From Stramenopiles sp. TOSAG23-2 (taxonomy: Eukaryota; Sar), in assembly GCA_900128395.1 (NCBI GenBank), contig LT649234.1, forward strand, positions 31,012 through 95,011: 64,000 bases of DNA, in the 5' to 3' direction. The notes under the pieces are model-generated. The model did no database searches. It was not told the origin of the DNA and saw only the letters and a program-made list of their open reading frames with translations. This document shows positions 22,233 through 33,359 of the stretch, piece by piece; the first letter of the stretch is position 1; each line of letters opens with the position of its first letter. The position numbers were made by a program, and so were the translations under genes.

Positions 22233-23648
22233 TTATGTCATGTTCATTAATTCTCGTAATAATTCTTCATCTTCCTTTTTCACAAACCGTCCTTTCACTC
22301 GCAATCGAGAATCGGCAAAATTTTTTCTAACATCATATTTAACACGTTTTGTCCAAATTCTCCTTTTACGTTTTTCCATAAACCTTTGAATACGTAATCT
22401 TCTTGATTCTGGGGAATAAATACCAATTTTATTCGATCCATCATCGTTTTTATTAGAAGATCGACCTGGTATTGCCACAGGCTTTGATCCTAAATTTGAA
22501 GAGTTTGACGACGAGGAATATGAAGACAAACCATTTCCACTACTATCTTTTGAGCTGTAATAACTACTGCTACTTGTTTCTTTTTTAGCATTATTATTAT
22601 TGTTGTTGTTGTTGCTAGAGTACCCACTACTTTTTTTAAGTCCACTAGATTTATGTTTATTCGCATAGGACGAGCTTGAAATGGATGATTTTGATTTACT
22701 ACTTAATGATTTACTATATTTACTAGATGATTTCGATTTGCTTAATGCTGCTGTGGATTTTGCTTTGTAACTTTTACTAGTATTACTACTATTGCTACTA
22801 CTTGATTTAGTAATACCGATAGTACTATTTTTACGAGATCCGGGTGCACTATAGGAGGATACCGATCCACTACTACTACGAAAGCTTTGTGATCTATTTT
22901 TGCTTGTTGGGGATGTACCGTAAAAATCTAAACCGCCGTAGCCATCTTCACCACCATCTATAGAAAAAGCATGTCCAGTACGAAAATCATTAACGGCATC
23001 ATCGCCTAATTCACCAAATAAATTATCACCACCAGTGCCTGGTGCATCAAAAATTTGAGAAAAAGTCCTTTCCCGATTTGATTTTCTACGTTCTTTATTA
23101 TTGTTATTGCTATTGTAATTATTATTATTATTGGTTTTACTACTGTTATTATTATTATTGTTATGATCAATATCATTTGGTATGGAAAAAGATTGTGATT
23201 GAGGCCTTGTTCCGATAGCAGGATCATCGTAAAATGTAAACGGCATCATATCGTCTAAGTCGTCGCCAAAAGCATCGTTTTCAGTGCCATCTAAACCTGC
23301 ACCTTCGTCAAAATCAAACATATTTATATCCATTTGCTCAATACCTAACTCAGCAACTAAATCGATGGAAGACCTCCTGTTAAAAGCATTAGATGTAAGC
23401 AATTTTCGGATTGGTCGGGGATTCCCTTTTTCATATTCTTCCAATGCATGTGCCATGTTCGAATCGCCACTGATAATCATATCTTTTACAAGACCCTTTT
23501 GGTTTTGATTTATTGTGCCATCTTCACATAAATCGGATGCACTTCTTAAACGTCCTGATACACTACCAGAACGTGGTCTTTTCGAGGATGGTGCCTCTAA
23601 ACTGCCTATAGGCATTGATGGTGGTGTATGCGATAAAGGAAATTGCAT
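22233..23648 (-). CDS. CCT-domain protein (CONSTANS/TOC1-type C-terminal domain)
   Basis: This 471-residue protein has a C-terminal CCT domain near residues 413-460: RRLRIQRFMEKRKRRIWTKR, then VKYDVRKNFADSRLRVKGRF. In plants the CCT domain provides nuclear localisation and NF-Y-like DNA binding, and it is also widespread in protists. The rest is largely disordered: an acidic segment around residues 100-140, Asn runs, and a long Ser/Lys/Tyr-rich region (about 250-400). A transcriptional regulatory role is inferred from the domain. No receiver or B-box domain was seen, so it is not a classical PRR or CO protein. Confidence 0.85.
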   Translation of the reverse strand: MQFPLSHTPPSMPIGSLEAPSSKRPRSGSVSGRLRSASDLCEDGTINQNQKGLVKDMIISGDSNMAHALEEYEKGNPRPIRKLLTSNAFNRRSSIDLVAELGIEQMDINMFDFDEGAGLDGTENDAFGDDLDDMMPFTFYDDPAIGTRPQSQSFSIPNDIDHNNNNNNSSKTNNNNNYNSNNNNKERRKSNRERTFSQIFDAPGTGGDNLFGELGDDAVNDFRTGHAFSIDGGEDGYGGLDFYGTSPTSKNRSQSFRSSSGSVSSYSAPGSRKNSTIGITKSSSSNSSNTSKSYKAKSTAALSKSKSSSKYSKSLSSKSKSSISSSSYANKHKSSGLKKSSGYSSNNNNNNNNAKKETSSSSYYSSKDSSGNGLSSYSSSSNSSNLGSKPVAIPGRSSNKNDDGSNKIGIYSPESRRLRIQRFMEKRKRRIWTKRVKYDVRKNFADSRLRVKGRFVKKEDEELLRELMNMT

Positions 23649-25200
23649 TTTTGTGTTCTGGCTATTATTACTACTATTGCTATATTACTATTATATCGAA
23701 AAAATATATGTAAATCCAAGAAAAATTTATATATTGATATATTAACTATGTGCGTTATGTACTAATGAATGATATTTGTATATGAATCAATACTATAACA
23801 AAACGTTTTGGCTTTCAGAAATTTTTTCTTCCTTATTCTCCCTTTTTTTTTTGTGCGTGTGTACGTTTTTAGTTTAATTTATATACTAATATATATATAT
23901 TCTTTTCTCTCTATATATATATATATTAGAGGGTATGCCTAATGATTCGTATATCAATGTATATATATATATATATATTTAATTGAATCTCGTTATAAAT
24001 ATATATCTATTACTTAATGAATTGCTATATCTTTTTGTGGAAATGGAGGATATATGTACATATGTTTTGCTATGCATGCACACACTTTGCACATCCGAAC
24101 TTTACACTTGTTTGGGGGAATAAATAATATTCGCAAGTTGAAAGGGTGGGATATTAAGGGATTTATATTATAATATAAACATACATATAATTGTATTTAA
24201 TGATATTTTATTATTAGATCAAATCCATGAATACTTAAAATAAGAAAGTAAAAAAAAAAAGGAGCTGAATATATCGCTACAAGCCGTATTTTATAATTTT
24301 ACGTGGAAAATGATTTTGGATACAATTTCCTTAGACTATAAAATAGTGTAGTATATAAATTATATACCCTATCACTTTATTTTTCATAATATAACTCATA
24401 ACGTATAATAATTGCAAAATCCACAATCTTCCTCGATCCTTACATCACCACAATATTACTAAATACAGGTAGATACCATTAGAGAGGATCCGCTCTAGGC
24501 TCTAGATAGATAGATCCTACCATTGTGGTCTATCAACTTCATTCTTTTTTGGATACTGATGTAAGATATGCAGAGGACAGAATAGTCTAAAACCTACTCC
24601 GGGTACCTGAGCATAGATCTATACAGTAAACTTAGCATTGCAAGCGAAGCGTATATAAATAAAACCATGTGAGTACGCTCTATTAATACGTTTAGAGGGG
24701 ATCTTGGAGATAGGGAGATATTGGATATGGCCCTGCTAAGACTACGTCCTCGTATAAATAAAACCATCCCTATTTTGACACGTGCACACATCAGTTTGCC
24801 AGTTGTTTGCCAGTTTGCATGGCAACCATGATGAATTATTTTTTTTTGCACTTCGTATTGCCAGATTGCCAGATTGCCAGCGGGCCAGGATTGCCAGATT
24901 GCTATTTCTTCTTTTATGTGTGCTCTTGCGTGCTCTTCTTCTTTCCAGCTTTTTTTCTTCTTCTTCTTCTTCTTTTTTTTTATATATACTTATTTTATTA
25001 ATATTAATTTATTAAAATATAAATATATGAAAAAGGAATAATAAATATGAAGTCTTTTATCTTGTTGAAAAGATAAATCAGGAGGAAAATAGATTTATTA
25101 TCATACAAAAAGATATATATATATTTTTTTGTTTTTTTTTTGTTTTGGCGTTGTAAGTAGTATTCTGCATTATTATTATATAAATAAAGGTATATAAAAC
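23649..25200. other. Longest intergenic space, divergent, 1.55 kb
   Basis: This stretch contains AT microsatellites (23890-23990), an inverted repeat AGGATC/GATCCT (24485-24518), a direct repeat of TATAAATAAAACCAT (about 24653 and 24753) and a TTGCCAG-rich island (24796-24897). Short frames here have no recognisable domain. Confidence 0.6.
24796..24897. repeat. GC-richer island with six TTGCCAG units
   Basis: TTGCCAG starts at 24796, 24807, 24858, 24866, 24874 and 24891. The units at 24858-24880 are spaced exactly 8 bases apart. GCATGGCAACCATG lies between. The same ATTGCCAGGA word occurs in another island at 61111. Confidence 0.8.
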
Positions 25201-25440
25201 ATGCCACCGTTAATTGGTAGGGTCGTATCGACTGCGATGCAAAAAACAGTTGTAGTACGTGTGGATAGGATTTTTAAACATAAAAGGTTAGGTACTTTCA
25301 TTAAACGTAGGAAGAAATTTATGGCACATGACGAAATTGAAGCGTGTGATTTTGGTGATACTGTAAAATTAAAAGAATGTAGACCTTTAAGTAAAAGAAA
25401 GCGATGGGTTGTTGATGAAATATTGAAAAAAGCAGATTAA
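25201..25440 (+). CDS. MRPS17: Ribosomal protein uS17, bacterial/organellar type
   Basis: This compact 79-residue protein is nearly all uS17 core. [20 protein letters not shown] is the classic opening strand pattern, followed by [30 protein letters not shown] and the final EIL. uS17 binds 16S-type rRNA in the small subunit. A bacterial-type version encoded in nuclear DNA is expected for the mitochondrial ribosome. A plastid destination cannot be excluded, but nothing else in the window suggests a plastid. No N-terminal presequence precedes the core, as is common for short mitochondrial uS17. Confidence 0.88.
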   Translation: MPPLIGRVVSTAMQKTVVVRVDRIFKHKRLGTFIKRRKKFMAHDEIEACDFGDTVKLKECRPLSKRKRWVVDEILKKAD

Positions 25441-25797
25441 GCGAGAACAATGGAAAACAAATGATGTGTATAAAAGAAGTATATTCATTGGATTATAAAA
25501 ACAAATAATATATAATATTTATAATATTCGCGTATTTTTTTATCAAAAAAATAAAAAAGTAAAAAGTTATGTTTTGTAGTGTGAAATTTTTTTACGCTTC
25601 GTATGAAAAATATCAAAAATTACGGTCGCACCATCAAACACAAAAACTGTGTGTTGATATATCTCTCTATATTAATAAAAATATGTATAAAAATGTAATG
25701 TAAATATATGATACGATAATATAACACAGTATTCTATGATACGCGTATAATTTTACGAGTATATTATTATTACAACACACTCTCTCAAAAAATCTTT
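25441..25797. promoter_or_regulatory. Convergent intergenic space with TACGA-type words
   Basis: This 357-base 3'-to-3' space contains TTTACGCTTCGTATG (about 25589), GATACGATAATATA and TATGATACGCGTATAATTTT (near 25735). These resemble the words in other convergent spaces. No gene was seen. Confidence 0.4.
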
Positions 25798-26490
25798 TCA
25801 AGCACTACTTCGTAAAATCAATGCAAATGCTGCTATTAATAAACTAACCAAGGAACCAATAACACGCTCGTACATTTCTAGAGTCACAGGGATTCCAAAT
25901 ATCATCCAAATAACACTTCGCCGTTGAATTTCTAATCCATCAAGAAAATATTTTAATGCGCCATTATTATCACTATTAAAACATTCAGATAAAATCAATA
26001 CATAATCACCACGATGGATTGATTCCAAAAAACGAGTATATGCTATTGATGGCTTCATTGATATAGTTAGTAATATATACAACCCATACATCCATAAGGT
26101 TTCGGTTATAATCATAAATACTAACCCACCAATGTCAAGAATATAATCACTTTGAAAACTTTGGAACACAAAGTCTATACCCCCCAATATTATATATAAA
26201 ATTAAACTGAAAATGATTAAACCAACTGAATTTCCTAATATCCGAACAGATCGTTTCACATTTACAGCAATCGTCTCCAGTGATTGAATAAAAATTTTAA
26301 TTATCTTTTTCGCCTCTTTACGATTAATAGTATTTGGATTCATTATTTTGTGATCATCATCACAGTCAGATTCAAAAAATTTATATATAACTTTATTGAT
26401 CTTTTCTGACATTTGTTTTATTTTAAATGCAATAACTTCAGATTCTACAACCATATATCCATACATGTATATATATATATATATGTGCAT
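25798..26490 (-). CDS. Multi-pass membrane protein of unknown function
   Basis: This open frame has 230 residues. The first ATG (26490) lies in an AT microsatellite and gives an odd MHIYIYIYMYGY start; the true start may be a later ATG (MVVESEV or MSEKINK). About four hydrophobic helices follow: near residues 87-112, 120-148, 192-205 and 210-228. They include SVGLIIFSLILYIILGGIDF and GLVFMIITETLWMYGLYILL. A cytosolic loop (about 150-190) contains RGDYVLILSECF. There is a distant resemblance to small bacterial membrane families of the UPF0114 type, but I would not assign it. It lies head-to-tail with the hydrolase gene, 306 bases apart, and ends in TGA. Confidence 0.65.
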   Translation of the reverse strand: MHIYIYIYMYGYMVVESEVIAFKIKQMSEKINKVIYKFFESDCDDDHKIMNPNTINRKEAKKIIKIFIQSLETIAVNVKRSVRILGNSVGLIIFSLILYIILGGIDFVFQSFQSDYILDIGGLVFMIITETLWMYGLYILLTISMKPSIAYTRFLESIHRGDYVLILSECFNSDNNGALKYFLDGLEIQRRSVIWMIFGIPVTLEMYERVIGSLVSLLIAAFALILRSSA

Positions 26491-26796
26491 CTATCTATTT
26501 TCTTATATGTTGGAAAAGTGATTGTAAAAAGGCTCCGCGTTCGAATTATTTAAAGAAGTGCAACAACAAATATAGAAGAAGAAGAACTACTTATCATTGA
26601 AAAAAAGAAGTATCAAAAATATAATACTCGCGTACAAAAAATAACATGTTTTACATCACAAAAAAATCATATCTTGAAGAAAGGTCTGGTGGTAAATATA
26701 CGATAAAAGAAACTTTCTCATATGTATCAATTCCATTTTCTTAATTTCTCTCTAACTTTCTTCTCTCTTTCTTATACATGTATATAATATTTGTTG
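26491..26796. other. Intergenic space between two minus-strand genes
   Basis: This 306-base AT-rich space is the 3' flank of the hydrolase gene and the 5' flank of the membrane-protein gene. It holds ACTCGCGTAC near 26628. Nothing else is recognisable. Confidence 0.55.
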
Positions 26797-28059
26797 TCAA
26801 ACAACAATTTTGAATTTATCATATAAAAAATATTGCATGGCATATGCACCATATTGATGACAACTACCAAATGGTTCTTGTTCACATGCATGTATTTCGC
26901 CAGGTACAGCAATTAATTGAGATGGAATGGAATAATTTTTCAATGCTTCCATTACACGTTTTGAACGATCAATTGATACACTCATATCTGCAGTACCATG
27001 TATGATCATAGTTGGTGGTGAATTTTTATTTATATGATTCACTGGATCATAAAATTGTTTCATTGAATCTTTATTCATTGTGAAACGATAATATATTGAA
27101 CTATCATCTAATTTATTATTATCAACATCATGTTCAGTTGGTACCATACCACATAAATCAATAATACCTTTGACACCATTGCTATTAAATTTAAGATACG
27201 TATTGTTTTTCCCTGTAGCTATTAGTTTCTCCTCCTCATCAAACCATGCAAGTTTATATCCTGCCATATATGCTAAATGACCACCAGCACTATTACCCAT
27301 GACGACGCTTCGATTCATATCAATTCCAATTTTATGTGCACCATTTATATGTAAATATTTGAAAACATCACGGACATCGGATAATATATCTGTTCCATTC
27401 CAACCATGTTGTAATAAACGATATTCAACACTAATAAATGCAATGCCACGACTTCTTATAAATTCAACCAATGCTACTGGATAATCCTTACGTGTTCGAT
27501 AAACCCAACCACCACCATGAAAAAAAATCACGACAGGCAATCCACCATGATGATGATTACCACGTAATATATCCGTAGACGGTAAATATACATCTAATTT
27601 TAATTCTGGATCGTATTCAACATATCGAATACTATTTTTATCAAAACTCATAGATGGAAAAGATCGTTTCTCCATTGTTGGATCAATAGTTTTATATACT
27701 AATGTTAAATCAGGTTGATTCAATTGTTGTACTGTTATCATAATTAATTGACCAAAACATGACCATAGAAATAAGTTAACTTTCTCTGAAATAGCATATG
27801 GTAGCAACGCATTTGTACCCCATAGTAATTTTGTTTCTTCCACCAAGGCTGGTTCAATTTCACTTGCATGTAATATTGGATATAATAATAAAATTAATGA
27901 TGCTATTAAAACCAACGGGCGTAGAATTCGTAACCATAACGGCCATTTCTTATCACTTAATGGTAATGTTGTTTGTTTAAAATACATTAATACATGTTCA
28001 ACTATATATGCAATTAATTTAATAAAAGTATCTAAAAATATTAAACCAATAAACATCAT
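26797..28059 (-). CDS. Membrane-anchored alpha/beta hydrolase (esterase/lipase-like)
   Basis: This is a 420-residue protein from the first in-frame ATG (28059). The frame stays open to 28263 without another ATG, so an unusual upstream start is possible. Several hydrophobic helices occupy roughly the first 110 residues. The catalytic fold follows: FFHGGGWVYRTRKDYP (oxyanion HGGG, about residue 181), GNSAGGHLAYMAGYKL (nucleophile Ser, about 255), IIHGTADMSV (acid Asp, about 353) and EIHACEQ (His, about 390). HGGG plus GxSxG is typical of the hormone-sensitive lipase/carboxylesterase and isoprenylcysteine-methylesterase-like groups. The substrate is unknown. Its 5' region faces the PPR gene, 271 bases away. 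Confidence 0.85.
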   Translation of the reverse strand: MMFIGLIFLDTFIKLIAYIVEHVLMYFKQTTLPLSDKKWPLWLRILRPLVLIASLILLLYPILHASEIEPALVEETKLLWGTNALLPYAISEKVNLFLWSCFGQLIMITVQQLNQPDLTLVYKTIDPTMEKRSFPSMSFDKNSIRYVEYDPELKLDVYLPSTDILRGNHHHGGLPVVIFFHGGGWVYRTRKDYPVALVEFIRSRGIAFISVEYRLLQHGWNGTDILSDVRDVFKYLHINGAHKIGIDMNRSVVMGNSAGGHLAYMAGYKLAWFDEEEKLIATGKNNTYLKFNSNGVKGIIDLCGMVPTEHDVDNNKLDDSSIYYRFTMNKDSMKQFYDPVNHINKNSPPTMIIHGTADMSVSIDRSKRVMEALKNYSIPSQLIAVPGEIHACEQEPFGSCHQYGAYAMQYFLYDKFKIVV

Positions 28060-28330
28060 ACGCAATACAATTAAAGCTATAGTAGTACCTCCTAAACTTT
28101 TTGCATAAAAACCATTTGTTGCATTGAATATTCCAATAAATAATTTAATTGATAAATCCAATACTTTGAATATATCTTTCACGTATCGTGTACAACATGG
28201 CGTTGGTATAAAACAGAAATACCCTTTCGTGAAGGATAGATGGTGTCGTTTTTGCAACAATAATCAATATTCATCACTAACATGTAATGCATTTTTCAAT
28301 TTTTCTTCTTCTTTTCAAAACAAATTAGTA

Positions 28331-30509
28331 ATGAATGGTAACGATAATAATAACACCAAGAACAAGTTTCATCACAAGGTATTGATACAAAATAAAACAA
28401 TATCTAATTATCATCACATCAATTATATTGATTTTAGCAACCGTGATAATGTACGAATGTTTCATACTAGATCTTCTCAGGAGGAGGAAGAGACAACATC
28501 AGTAAAGTTTTCAGAAGAGGAATTAAAACTTATATCAATAAGTTCTACGGAAAAGAATTTGAAAGTTAAACATGGAAAAATAGCAGAACAATTGAAAAAG
28601 ATGGAAAAGCAAATGATATCGAAAGAATCATATTTTAAAGTGCTTCGTTCAAGACACAATAAACAAACTCTTAGCATCTGTTTCTCTGATATGAAACGTA
28701 GGAAAATTCATTTTAATTTCAATTTATATGCTTTCTTTATAGAAAAATTCGGCAATAAAGGAGATTTTCATATGGTAGAAAGTTTGTTAAATGAACTGAA
28801 AAACAAGCAATATACATTAAATATTGTAATCTATAATATGTTAATCCAAAACTATGGCACTTACAAAAAATATAAAGAAATGGAAATGTATTATAATGAA
28901 ATGATTAAAGAAGGAATCCAGCCGGATAATATCACATATAATATATTAATTAATCAATACAGTCAATCAAATAAAACATTACAAAAAGTTCATTACTATT
29001 ACAATGAAATGAAAAAAAATCGATACAACAAATATATTGATGATAACGATGATAATAATAAATCAAGCATCCACCCAGATATTTATACGTATGCAACATT
29101 AATTCAAGCATTTGGGAAACGTAAAGAATTTGAAAAAGTGGATATTTATTTAAAAGAAATGAAAAAAATATAAAATAGAACCAAATATCGTCATTTACAA
29201 TATATTAATGGATATATATTGTAAAAACAAAGATGAAGATAAAGTTATCTTTTATTTTAATGAAATGCAAATCCACGATATTGAACCTGATATATTTTCC
29301 TACACTGCATTGATTACATTACATGGTAATATGGAGAAAATGGAGCAAGTCAAGATGTATATTGATGAGATGAAAAACAAAGGCATCAGTTTGACTGGTG
29401 AAACATATGGCTTATTGATTGAAATCTATGGCCGTGTATCAAATTACGATGCAATTGATAACTTGTTAAAAGAAATGAAAAGTAGAAACATTCGACTTGA
29501 TTATAGGATTCATAATATCTTGACAAAAATATATACAGATGTAGATCATTTAAATAAAGTCGATTTATATTTTGATAAAAATGACTTTGAATTTGAGGAC
29601 ATGAATAATTTTTTAGAATACGAATCAAATAAAAACGTAAACAATGAAAGTTATTCAGAAGAAGCGAAGAATGAGGATAACAAACAACTATTTGTCATCG
29701 ACACATACAAAGAAACGCTTCAAAAGTTAATGATCAAAAGTATGGCAACAAAGAAATTTGATTCGATCACATTATTTTTATATCAAATGGAAATGTATTA
29801 CAAGGAAAAAAATCAAAATGATATTGACTTTTATAATCAATTGATTGAAATTTGTATAACGATAGGACATTATGAAAAATCACTTGATTATTTTTATGTT
29901 ATAAAAAACAACCATTTTCTTGCTCCAAATTCAGAAACAAAAAGGTTGTTTAAGAAACAATTAACTGCAGTTAGAAAAGAAAGGAACAAACAAAAAAATT
30001 CAGGAAGAAAGGAAGAAAAACAACGAATACGAGAAGTACGAAAAGAGAAAAAAAGGCAAATTTTTGAAGCTGCTTTTGAAAATGCAGAAAAAACAGCATT
30101 CGATTTAATATGTCTCCCCGAAAGCGAAGTTGAACGATTGTTAAATGAACCACATACGGATCCAAATGGCAACACACACAAACATGAGCAAATTAGATGG
30201 ATGTGGTTTTTAAAGAAGAAAGAAGAAATACTTCCTGCTAAAGTTGCAGAAGAAGTAGATGCAGGTTCCATTACTATTATTGAAGATAATATTGCTCTCA
30301 ATGATGATGTAGAAATACCTACTTTTTGGAATTCTGAAGATGGTTTAGATCATACTATTCACTTTAAACTTTCAAGGTTTTTACGCCAAGAAGCCTTTTT
30401 AAATAAATGTAGCGAACATTATAAAAAAATGAATTGTTCGATACGCATTAAAAGAATATCTGGTAATAGTAGATGGAAAATATTAATTAGATCACTTAGC
30501 AGAGAATGA
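28331..30509 (+). CDS. Pentatricopeptide repeat (PPR) protein with one internal frame break
   Basis: The first ATG in frame is 28331; the open frame extends back to TTG 28124. About eight to ten PPR motifs run from residue ~120, for example IVIYNMLIQNYGTYKKYKEM and ITYNILINQYSQ. At 29162-29173 the frame hits A7 then ATA-TAA. Skipping one base continues with EPNIVIYNILMDIYC in the next phase, and both repeats flanking the junction are then exactly 35 residues. The combined protein would be about 725 residues. PPR proteins bind organellar RNA, usually in mitochondria or plastids. The C-terminus (KERNKQKNSGRKEEKQRIRE onward) is basic and of unknown type. Possible explanations are an assembly indel, a real frameshift or a pseudogene; elsewhere the coding sequence is undamaged. 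Confidence 0.85.
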
Positions 30510-30764
30510 AAAATGAAAAGTAAATATTATTTGGAGTAAAATGAATTTTGAGGAAGGGAGGCGAAGGGGCCGAAAACAAGAGAGAAAACTTTGTTTCTAA
30601 AACTGTACATGCTTCTTAAATGAAAATGTATTTTTTAAAAAAAATAATTTTTTTTGTACAAACACTGGCGCATAAAATATATCTTCGTACGTTCGTATCA
30701 TAATATATGAAGTAGTTTGTACATGTATGATGATGTATCTCATTAAAACTTGCGCGTTAATTTT

Positions 30765-33359
30765 TTACTTTTTACCTTTTGTTTTCTTATCTTTCACATT
30801 TTTTGGACCACCATTATCATCTCTTTTCAAATACCGTTTAGCAACCTTCACAGGTGCAAAAAGTAATTTCTGCCAAAAATGAGATTCATCATCATTGAAA
30901 TTCTCATTTGAAATCGCATATGCATCATTCAATACAGCAAATAATAAGGATGCCATGAAAAAGTTAATCGTTAAATTGAAAAGCGTGTAAAATAGAACCG
31001 TCATCAATGGATCCGCTACTTTGATATTTGCATAATCAAATTCACCCATCAACATCACTAATAAAGAATTTGTAGTACCAATCAACGAATTGAATTCATC
31101 GACTTCAGGCCCAAATGAAAAATGAGCTATAATAACAAATGCATACCCAACAATAATTAAAATGAACAAAAACGATAAAAATACGGAACCGCTTGCATCA
31201 AGGGTTTGCCATACTTTCGAAATCGATAAATTCTTTTGTAAAATTTTAAATGAGCCCATTCCTGCTAAGACGGCATTCAAAACAGATAAATTAATTCCAT
31301 GAGAAAAATATTCAGCTTGTCGTTCAATTTGTATATAATGTGGCAACGTAATATCAACTTGACGGGAAACAACTAAATCGTAAAATACCTGCACTAACAA
31401 TTGAGTAGTTAAACCTACGATTAATACAATATCGACAATATTCCACACGCAATTAAAATAAGCACTAAATCCATATAATGCAAGTTCACATATCATATCG
31501 TATGCTATCTTAACTAAATAAGCAAAACACAGAATATCTGCCCATCTTAAGAACGTCATGTCGTCCGGACTTCTACTACCCGCTTCCCCATACAACGAAA
31601 GCCACACAACATCAATATCAATATTTTTTTTAATGTAGCCAGCAGGTGTAAATTCAAATAATATTTTCACGGCTGAAATGGAATAGTAATTTGTATTTAA
31701 TAAATTAAAATTGATGTAAAGTGCCCTAGTATCATCATCAATCCACATCTGATCACGTAAGCGCCACAACTCTAACTTGGCCCTTTGGCGCATGTGTGAA
31801 AGCTCAATTGCAAAGCCACTTCTATCAAAAAATGAACTGCCACTAAATACAGTGAACGAATTGAAATCACGACCTTGTTTGTATTGAAATCCTTCATACG
31901 CTTTTCCTGGACCATATGCTTGGTCACCACCTAATGATGCTACATACAACCGTTGTCGATCCATACTATATGGAACATAACAACCATGACTATCTATACT
32001 GGGCACACCTTTCAATTGTTCCAACGTATCGGTACAACCGCCTGAAGCTCTATAGTTACCAGATCTATATTGACGTAAACGTACACCACCAATCAATTTA
32101 TTCGCACGCAATATAAATCGACTTTCCTCTGAAGACAATGCCTGGGATGTATAATGAAATTGAGGATAAATAGCATTTAAAAATGGACCTTCCAGCCATT
32201 GCCAAACTTGATCAATATCATGAATTTCATCAAATGTATAATGACGCTCACCATCAATTGAAAGTTTAAATGGCTCGGATGTCAATAAATCATTCAAAGA
32301 ATGAATGATATCGTTTGTAACAGGGACACGGCGTCTTTTTTGTACAGCAGAGACAAAAAAATACAGGAAAAAGCAATACAAAGTTAAACGTATCCATATC
32401 GACATGTACTCCGCAATTTCTTTTTCCTCGTCACTACCAGAATCATTCAACGCACGGAAATTCCTTTCTGCAACAACTTTCGGCGTATGGAAAAAAGGTG
32501 ATAATTTAGCACCAGATGAATTCCTCCATTCTTTAATTAAACTTTGTGCATTCACTTCCGAGGAATCCGAATCATCGCTATCGGAATCCGAATCTAGCCC
32601 ATCAAAATCCATGCCAAAATTGGATTTTTTCTTCTTCCTGATGTCATTTGAACTGTTACCAATATTTTCCATTCCATCCTCGGGTCGTATGCGTGAAATT
32701 AATATAATTTTAGGTGGTTCGTCATATTTCGATAATTCCTCCATAATACTAGCTTGTGGAGGCCACATTAAATTTAAATGATCCCGAAGTGTACCATCAT
32801 CTGGTAGAATCTCCCAATATTTACATGCATCATTATTTAACTGTTCAAATGTATATTCCGGCGTCACGCGAAAGCTACAATATTCGCCTATTCGTTGATA
32901 AAAAACACTAACATTAATTTGTGACTCCTCACCTTTACCTCCACCATGGTCAGCTAAGTCATCTTTACCTTTAACTTTTTGTTTTAAACCTTCCATTTGT
33001 GCCATGAGTATAGCCATACTTTTTTCAACCATTTCTTCTGATGACATTTTCTCACCACTATCATGAACAAACATGCCAGGATTCGCTTCCCCAAAGCCAT
33101 CTCCATCCTCACCAAAAAAACCTTCTTGTTTTATCTGTATTTGTTCTTTTAAATCTTCAATTTCGTCATCTTTCCGACGTATTTCGTCGTTTGCATGTTT
33201 TACACGTTCACTCAACCGTTCATAATTTTCAGTCCTTTCCCTATATTCTTCAGCTAACTGCGCAAGCTTAATTTCTAATTTTCGTACTCTATCACGTCGT
33301 TCTTGTATTGCACGTTTTTTCTTACGTATTTGATTGTCCTTTGCAGTAAGTGACGACAT
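30765..33359 (-). CDS. PKD2: Polycystin-2-type cation channel (PKD2/TRPP)
   Basis: This 864-residue protein starts with a coiled coil (about residues 5-80) and an acidic linker. S1 is near 318-340 (IWIRLTLYCFFLYFFVSAVQ). A large extracellular polycystin (TOP) domain follows to about 590, with SFFDRSGFAIELSHMRQRAK and WLSLYG. Helices S2-S6 occupy about 590-820. The pore region reads LVMLMGEFDYANI, corresponding to the LGD-type filter of animal polycystin-2, with Glu in place of Asp. The family makes calcium-permeable channels, frequently in ciliary membranes. The N-terminal coiled coil is unusual, since in animal PKD2 it is C-terminal. No EF-hand follows S6; a short basic tail ends the protein. 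Confidence 0.92.
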   Translation of the reverse strand: MSSLTAKDNQIRKKKRAIQERRDRVRKLEIKLAQLAEEYRERTENYERLSERVKHANDEIRRKDDEIEDLKEQIQIKQEGFFGEDGDGFGEANPGMFVHDSGEKMSSEEMVEKSMAILMAQMEGLKQKVKGKDDLADHGGGKGEESQINVSVFYQRIGEYCSFRVTPEYTFEQLNNDACKYWEILPDDGTLRDHLNLMWPPQASIMEELSKYDEPPKIILISRIRPEDGMENIGNSSNDIRKKKKSNFGMDFDGLDSDSDSDDSDSSEVNAQSLIKEWRNSSGAKLSPFFHTPKVVAERNFRALNDSGSDEEKEIAEYMSIWIRLTLYCFFLYFFVSAVQKRRRVPVTNDIIHSLNDLLTSEPFKLSIDGERHYTFDEIHDIDQVWQWLEGPFLNAIYPQFHYTSQALSSEESRFILRANKLIGGVRLRQYRSGNYRASGGCTDTLEQLKGVPSIDSHGCYVPYSMDRQRLYVASLGGDQAYGPGKAYEGFQYKQGRDFNSFTVFSGSSFFDRSGFAIELSHMRQRAKLELWRLRDQMWIDDDTRALYINFNLLNTNYYSISAVKILFEFTPAGYIKKNIDIDVVWLSLYGEAGSRSPDDMTFLRWADILCFAYLVKIAYDMICELALYGFSAYFNCVWNIVDIVLIVGLTTQLLVQVFYDLVVSRQVDITLPHYIQIERQAEYFSHGINLSVLNAVLAGMGSFKILQKNLSISKVWQTLDASGSVFLSFLFILIIVGYAFVIIAHFSFGPEVDEFNSLIGTTNSLLVMLMGEFDYANIKVADPLMTVLFYTLFNLTINFFMASLLFAVLNDAYAISNENFNDDESHFWQKLLFAPVKVAKRYLKRDDNGGPKNVKDKKTKGKK

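Noticed and set aside
24594..24851. 85-codon minus-strand frame
   Set aside because: It overlaps the TTGCCAG repeat island and a direct repeat; no domain.
28060..28263. N-terminal extension of the alpha/beta hydrolase upstream of its first ATG
   Set aside because: The frame is open and hydrophobic but has no ATG, and it overlaps the 5' side of the PPR gene; left as uncertain.
28124..28330. Upstream extension of the PPR frame from TTG
   Set aside because: There is no ATG, and it overlaps the opposing open frame; the ATG at 28331 was preferred.
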